In this document: one piece after another, positions 5,802 to 9,495 of the stretch
How the letters are laid out: each line of letters starts with the position of its first letter
Numbering within the stretch: position 1 is the first letter of the stretch
Assembly (NCBI GenBank): GCA_913058555.1
Contig: CAJXRJ010000249.1
Span: 1 to 9,495, forward strand
Direction of reading: 5' to 3'
Source: an uncultured bacterium
GTDB lineage: Bacteria > Planctomycetota > UBA1135 > GCA-002686595
Length of the DNA: 9,495 bases
The notes under the pieces: model-generated
Told to the model about the DNA's origin: nothing
Seen by the model: the letters and a program-made list of their open reading frames with translations, nothing else
The model's database searches: none
Made by a program: the position numbers and the translations under genes

Positions 5802-6817
5802 GCCGCTTCCCCCTGATTGGAATTGCCGCTTCGGAGCTCGGCGCCATATCGGGCGGTTCGAACGAAGGCGCTGCGCCACTCGCTACGGCGGCTCCAGATA
5901 TCTCTCCAAGCGGCGGCAGACGCTCGCTTCGACGAAAGGGCCCACGAGACCGGCGTCAGGATCGCCACGCGGATCAGGGCCCAAAGATCGAGGCAGCGCA
6001 CCTCGAACCAGCCGGACGCCGCGGAGCTGAACTTGCCGTAGAGCTGGGCCTTGCCCGAGAAGAGCCGGACCATCTGGTCGGCGCGAACGGTCTCGCTCGC
6101 GCCGCCGATGTGCACGATCTCCGACTCGGGATCGATGAGCGGCCGGGCGCCCCGGGCGCGGGCCCGGAGGGAGATGTCGGCGTCCTCGCCGTACATCCAA
6201 AAGTCGGGATGAAAGCCCCCGAGCTCATTCCACAGAGCTGTGTCCACGAGCATGAAACAGCCAGAGACGATCTCGACCTCCTTCACGGAATCGCGCCTCC
6301 ATCCCCCGTAGCCTTCCGGATTCGTAATCGTCCAATCAGGGAACAAAGAGCTCAGGCCAAGGGCGCAGGCGAGGGAACTCCAGGGCGTCGGCTGAGCCCA
6401 GGCGGAGGCAGGATTCAGACTGCCGTCGAGATGGAGCGTCCGCCCTCCCCACATGCGCGCCTCGGGATGGCGATCGGCGAATGCGACGAGCCGCTCGACA
6501 CCCCGCCGGAGGGTCACGGTGTCGGGATTGAGCATCAAGACGTAGCGGCCACGGGCGTCCTTCGCCCCGAAGTTGCAGGCGGCGCCAAATCCCAGGTTCT
6601 CGCTGAGACCATGGAGCGTCAGCTCGAGGCCGGGCTCTTGGATCGTCCCGAAGAACTCCGCGATCGCCTCCGCAGAGCCGTCCGGCGAGTCGTTATCGAC
6701 GACCACGAGGTCGACGGTGAGGTCGCCGCGCTCAGCGATGAACGAGCGCAGGCACTCCAGGGTGATCTCGCGGGTCCTGTAGCTGACTACGACCACCGTG
6801 ACGTCGACGGAATCCAT
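5798..6817 (-). CDS. Family 2 glycosyltransferase, rhamnosyltransferase (WbbL)-like
   Basis: Predicted inverting GT-A transferase of 339 residues acting at the cytoplasmic face of the inner membrane. It begins with VDVTVVVVSYRTREITLECL (4-23). It has the nucleotide-binding acidic motif VVVDNDSPDGS (38-48), LGFGAACNFGA (75-85), the metal-site equivalent LNPDT (96-100), GCFMLVDTALWNELGGF (186-202), the catalytic-base segment YGEDADISLRARARG (209-223) and IVHIGGAS (234-241). This set matches rhamnosyltransferase-like GT2 proteins, but the sugar cannot be fixed from sequence. A helix-rich, mildly hydrophobic C-terminal tail (about 265-295) may attach to the membrane. ATG at 6817 is one base after the stop of the polymerase-like gene (TGACATG). 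A longer reading from TTG at 6883 would add 22 residues inside that gene and lacks family similarity. No strong ribosome binding site is seen, which fits re-initiation. The stop overlaps the next start (TTGA). Confidence 0.9.
   Translation of the reverse strand: MDSVDVTVVVVSYRTREITLECLRSFIAERGDLTVDLVVVDNDSPDGSAEAIAEFFGTIQEPGLELTLHGLSENLGFGAACNFGAKDARGRYVLMLNPDTVTLRRGVERLVAFADRHPEARMWGGRTLHLDGSLNPASAWAQPTPWSSLACALGLSSLFPDWTITNPEGYGGWRRDSVKEVEIVSGCFMLVDTALWNELGGFHPDFWMYGEDADISLRARARGARPLIDPESEIVHIGGASETVRADQMVRLFSGKAQLYGKFSSAASGWFEVRCLDLWALIRVAILTPVSWALSSKRASAAAWRDIWSRRSEWRSAFVRTARYGAELRSGNSNQGEAA
5809..5814 (-). promoter_or_regulatory. Ribosome binding site deciding the TTG start of the Alg14/PssD-like gene
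   Basis: AGGGGG on the minus strand, with the seven-base spacer AAGCGGC before TTG at 5801. It is the reason for choosing TTG over the ATG at 5879. Confidence 0.65.
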
Positions 6818-6818
6818 G

Positions 6819-8258
6819 TCAGGCAGCCTGGGGAAGGGGCCGGCGGGCCCGTGCCAAGCTGGCCCTCGAGAAGAGGTGTCCAACGGGCTGCGCCGAGCGA
6901 TCCGGAGCCATCGCGGAGATCCCCGCGAGCACGAAGAGGATCGCGAGCAGGCTTTGACCGGAGTGGGAGATCGACACCGCCAGGAAGACGTTCATGTGCG
7001 AGTAAACCGAGACCCCGAGGGCCCACGAGAGCAAGCACAGGTACTTGTTTCGCTGGACGCCGGGCCAGGTCTCGCCCACGTGCTTGAAGGCGTAGACGAT
7101 CACCCAGATGAACGCGAGCATCGCCATGAAGCCGGAGCGCACGCCTTCGAGAACGTACTGGTTCGTCACGTCGAACATGAAGTAGCCCCAGTGCGCGGTC
7201 GAAGGGATCCCGCACATCCACCACTCCTGGAAGTTGTCGATGGAGCTTTGGATCAGCTTGTAACGGTGGTACCCGGTGGATCCTCCCACTACATCGATGC
7301 GCGCGATCAGGTGCCACACCGGCTGCTTCATGTAGAGATGCAGCGAGAAGAGGCCCAGGAATGCGCCCCACCGGATGAGCCGCATGTGCCTCCGGAAGAA
7401 GTACATGAGGCAGCCGAGCCCATTGCAGCCGAGCACGATCAACGGCGTGCTCGAAGCGCAGAACAGCACGATGGAAAGGATCGCCAGGGACCCCATGATG
7501 CCGATGATCCTCTGCCAACGGTCCTTGCGCAGGACCTTGGAGGCGACCATCGGCAGGAGCACCGCCCAGAAGCACCCCGCCAGGATGGCATGGACGAAGG
7601 GGCCCTGGGTGCGCAGCTTGCCCTCGCGCATCCCCGTGAAGGCAGGGACGCCACCCATGATCGCGAACATGTTGCGGCCCGTGCTCTTTTCCACGGCGAA
7701 GAACAAGAACGACACGCACGCCATGAGGGCGAGGCAGGTCGTTGCGCGGTCCACGTCCTTCCAGTCCCGGAAGGCCACGCGACACATGAAATAGATGCCG
7801 AGGATGTCGAAGGCGAGGCCCAAGCGGAAGACGACAGCCGAGAACGCCCCCACCTGCATGATGTTGCCGATCGCACCAATCACCACCCACGCTGCCACGA
7901 TCTTGTCGAGGGCTTTGGGCCTGATGTGCACCCACTCCGCCCGCATGAACACCCTCGCGATGCCCACGAGGAGCATGATGCGGATGAAATTGAAGTCGAG
8001 ACTCGCCACGACCACGCGCTGGCCCTGGGGCACGACGCACGCGAGCATGAGGAGCGGCAGCAAGAGGAAGCGCCGCGTGACGAGTAGGGTCGCGAGGCTC
8101 AGGGAACCGAGCACGGCCAGACCGATCGGATGGACCGTCGTCTGGTTGAAGAATTCGCGCGTGCCGAAGCCTTCGCGAACGTAGTCGTCTGCGAGGGCCC
8201 AGAGAGAGGACGTGAGGGGCGTCGCCAGCGAGGACGCTAGATCCAGGCCCGCGCTCAT
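6819..8258 (-). CDS. O-antigen polymerase/ligase-like multispanning membrane protein (Wzy/WaaL type)
   Basis: Integral inner-membrane protein of 479 residues with about eleven to twelve hydrophobic segments. Proteins of this class polymerise lipid-linked repeat units (Wzy) or ligate glycans to an acceptor (WaaL) on the periplasmic side. Family-like signatures are LRTQGPFVHAILAG (215-228) and a large soluble loop (about 311-365) holding R320 and GSTGYHRYKLI (326-336). That loop is followed by CGIPSTAHWG and VTNQYVLEGVRSGFMAM (364-380), which resembles the HNxyL...ExGxxG stretch of O-antigen ligases. The C-terminal 25 residues are Arg/Ala-rich and cytoplasmic by charge. The start is secure, with a strong ribosome binding site GAGGAGG seven bases before the ATG and an ATGA overlap with the upstream gene. 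Polymerase versus ligase cannot be told from sequence. Its place among glycosyltransferases, with no other Wzy candidate in the window, favours polymerase. Confidence 0.85.
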   Translation of the reverse strand: MSAGLDLASSLATPLTSSLWALADDYVREGFGTREFFNQTTVHPIGLAVLGSLSLATLLVTRRFLLLPLLMLACVVPQGQRVVVASLDFNFIRIMLLVGIARVFMRAEWVHIRPKALDKIVAAWVVIGAIGNIMQVGAFSAVVFRLGLAFDILGIYFMCRVAFRDWKDVDRATTCLALMACVSFLFFAVEKSTGRNMFAIMGGVPAFTGMREGKLRTQGPFVHAILAGCFWAVLLPMVASKVLRKDRWQRIIGIMGSLAILSIVLFCASSTPLIVLGCNGLGCLMYFFRRHMRLIRWGAFLGLFSLHLYMKQPVWHLIARIDVVGGSTGYHRYKLIQSSIDNFQEWWMCGIPSTAHWGYFMFDVTNQYVLEGVRSGFMAMLAFIWVIVYAFKHVGETWPGVQRNKYLCLLSWALGVSVYSHMNVFLAVSISHSGQSLLAILFVLAGISAMAPDRSAQPVGHLFSRASLARARRPLPQAA

Positions 8259-9481
8259 CGAAGGGCCTCCTCAGGGGGCGTGCCGTTCGTGGGGGCGGAT
8301 TTAGAGGGCGTTCGCACCTCGGGCTCAAAGGGCACGACGGGGCGGCGACCCCGCAGCCCCTTGGTGAACACGCGCTTGAACGTTCCGTAGAAAGCCTGGG
8401 CGCGGTCTTTGAGGCCGAGCTTCCAGAACCAGGTGCTGAAGAGCGAAAATCCCTTGAAGCGAGGCGCGGGGGCCCCAAGGAACCGGCTCGTGAGGGTGCG
8501 GCCGAAGACGGCGCCCCGGACCCGAAGGAGGTTCGGCTGCGAGAGCGTCAGGGCCTCGGGACCCCGGGGCTCCAACTCAAGTGCGCCCGCGGCGCGCGCT
8601 CGCTCAAGGAAGGCGCGACCACGCTCCGTGCGTGCGATGACGAGGCTGCGACCGATCTCATCTTCGGGAATCGAGCCGTGGTACCACGGGTCGCCCACCG
8701 AGATGTCAGCGAACTCGCCCGTGTGATCGGGGCAGATGCGGCAGCGCCACGGGACGAACCGTTGGAGGACCTTGCCCCAGGAATCGGCGTAGGTGAGCTT
8801 CTCCTCGCGGTCCCCCTGCTTGCCCCGGGCATGGCCAGGCCAGCCCTTGCCGCGGTAGCGAACGGAGTCGACACCTTCGGGGTCTTGGAAGCCCATCTCG
8901 CGCAGCATCTCGTACGTTCCGCGGGTGGACGGGGCGCCGGCGCAGAAGATGGCGATCGTGACGGAGATCTTCTCGTCGAGGGCGGGGCGCAGGGCCCTGG
9001 CCTTGGCCACCGCGGCCGCGTCGCAGGGTTTCCCGACGAAGACGACCGGGGCGGACGCACCCTCGGCGAGGGCTAGGCTGTCGCAAGGACTCGCAGGGGC
9101 GTAGCGGGACCCGACCGCCTCAAGGACTTCACCGCGCGTTTGGGACAGCCGCGTTTCGTTGAGGGTCGGCACGTCGGCCCGGGCCTTGATGTGAAGCACG
9201 CCGCCGGCCCCGTCCTCTTCGATGCCGAACAGCGCCAAGGCGGTGGCGGCGCCACCGGAGCTCGCCTCGTAGCGGACGTCCTGATCGGTCGCCCAACCCT
9301 CCCAAATCTCCAGCACGGGCCCCCAGCCGGCGCTCAGCTCAGAGATCCCGGCGGAGCGATCGAACGTGTGGGTAAGGCTGTGCCCCGGGCACATGCCCAT
9401 GGCCTCGGAGGTGTCAGCCCCGTCCGCGACGATCGGCCTCCGGCCCTGGTCGAGGTCGTCGACCATCCGGATGGACTCCGG
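8255..9481 (-). CDS. FrhB-like iron-sulfur/flavin reductase (coenzyme F420 hydrogenase beta-subunit family), 5'-truncated by contig end
   Basis: Member of the family that includes the FrhB subunit of F420-reducing hydrogenase and chlorophyll(ide) 7-hydroxymethyl reductases. Related proteins occur in polysaccharide clusters, where their substrate is unknown. Counting from the ATG at 9466, visible features are MCPG (25-28), RYEASSGGAATALALF (65-80), GSRYAP (119-124), VVFVGKPCDAAAVAKA (141-156), IFCAG (173-177) and the C-terminal signature VPWRCRICPDHTGEFADISVGD (238-259). The cysteines C26, C148, C175, C242 and C245 are candidate cluster ligands. The first Cys-rich ferredoxin-like motif normally found before this point is missing. 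The frame stays open upstream through the contig edge (PESIR before the Met) and MCPG looks like the end of that motif, so the true start is very probably off the contig. The C-terminal 60 residues are basic and Pro-rich and may be specific to this protein. It overlaps the polymerase gene by ATGA. Confidence 0.85.
   Translation of the reverse strand, partial: PESIRMVDDLDQGRRPIVADGADTSEAMGMCPGHSLTHTFDRSAGISELSAGWGPVLEIWEGWATDQDVRYEASSGGAATALALFGIEEDGAGGVLHIKARADVPTLNETRLSQTRGEVLEAVGSRYAPASPCDSLALAEGASAPVVFVGKPCDAAAVAKARALRPALDEKISVTIAIFCAGAPSTRGTYEMLREMGFQDPEGVDSVRYRGKGWPGHARGKQGDREEKLTYADSWGKVLQRFVPWRCRICPDHTGEFADISVGDPWYHGSIPEDEIGRSLVIARTERGRAFLERARAAGALELEPRGPEALTLSQPNLLRVRGAVFGRTLTSRFLGAPAPRFKGFSLFSTWFWKLGLKDRAQAFYGTFKRVFTKGLRGRRPVVPFEPEVRTPSKSAPTNGTPPEEALR
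8266..8272 (-). promoter_or_regulatory. Strong ribosome binding site of the polymerase/ligase-like gene
   Basis: GAGGAGG on the minus strand, seven bases before the ATG at 8258. It is the strongest Shine-Dalgarno match in the operon and is embedded in the last codons of the FrhB-like gene. Confidence 0.75.
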
Positions 9482-9482
9482 C

Positions 9483-9495
9483 CTGTCTCTTATAC
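9483..9495. other. Residual Tn5/Nextera mosaic-end adapter (right end)
   Basis: CTGTCTCTTATAC is the first 13 bases of the reverse-complement mosaic end CTGTCTCTTATACACATCT. Together with bases 1-11 it makes an apparent terminal inverted repeat that comes from library preparation. Genomic sequence ends at about 9482. Confidence 0.94.

Noticed and set aside
5789..8087. Long plus-strand open frames (over 400 codons) opposite the GT2 and polymerase genes
   Set aside because: They are antisense frames kept open by high GC. They are rich in Arg/Pro/His/Glu with no domain pattern, while the minus-strand proteins show clear family motifs and membrane segments.
6787..8478. 563-codon minus-strand frame overlapping the polymerase/ligase gene
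   Set aside because: It is very Arg/Pro/Gly/His-rich, has no membrane segments or motifs, and overlaps a well-supported 479-residue membrane protein in another frame.
1..9495. Terminal inverted repeat (14 bases, ATAAGAGACAGGCC at both ends) as ends of an insertion sequence or transposon
   Set aside because: The first 11 bases are the Tn5 library mosaic end. The extra GCC match is short enough for chance, and no transposase gene is present.
1..9495. CRISPR arrays, tRNA or rRNA genes, prophage or defence genes
   Set aside because: No regularly spaced repeats, no recognisable tRNA or rRNA segments, and no nuclease, integrase or toxin-antitoxin-like proteins were seen on either strand.

Overview
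This is a GC-rich bacterial contig carrying a surface or extracellular polysaccharide locus. Heptosyltransferase-type, O-antigen polymerase/ligase-type and polyprenyl-phosphate sugar-transferase genes point to a Gram-negative-type envelope. I cannot place the phylum from sequence alone. Planctomycetota, Myxococcota or another high-GC group would all fit. Both ends carry remnants of the Tn5/Nextera mosaic-end adapter, so this is an assembled metagenomic or genomic contig, and the genes at its edges may be cut.

Layout. The left part is on the + strand. A voltage-sensor-type potassium channel with an added C-terminal zinc ribbon (98-907) overlaps by ATGA a family 9 (heptosyltransferase-type) glycosyltransferase (904-1980). 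A 174-base gap containing two small hairpins follows. Then comes a 457-residue monotopic phosphoglycosyl transferase (2155-3528) with an unusual N-terminal extension that looks like a degenerate GGDEF domain. The right part, 3584 to the contig end, is a single minus-strand operon transcribed toward the phosphoglycosyl transferase. In transcription order it encodes an FrhB-like iron-sulfur/flavin reductase (5' end off the contig), an O-antigen polymerase/ligase-like membrane protein, a family 2 glycosyltransferase, an Alg14/PssD-like protein, an Alg13/PssE-like protein and a TuaH-like GT-B glycosyltransferase. Consecutive genes overlap by 4 bases (ATGA or TTGA) or are 1 base apart. The two gene blocks converge at a near-perfect 22-base palindrome (3587-3608).

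How the genes may work together (inference). The phosphoglycosyl transferase loads the first sugar phosphate onto the polyprenyl carrier. The Alg13/Alg14-type pair, the GT2 and the GT4-like enzyme extend the repeat unit. The polymerase/ligase joins units or transfers the chain outside the inner membrane. The FrhB-like protein may modify a precursor by a redox step. No flippase, Wza/Wzc export system or chain-length regulator is in the window, so the locus probably continues past 9495 or is split over the genome.

The most interesting point is the phosphoglycosyl transferase. Its N-terminal domain lacks the GGDEF catalytic signature (DGERI in its place) but has an RxxD (RAYD) at exactly the spacing of the c-di-GMP inhibitory site of diguanylate cyclases. 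This suggests, without proving, that c-di-GMP could be sensed directly by the pathway's initiating enzyme.
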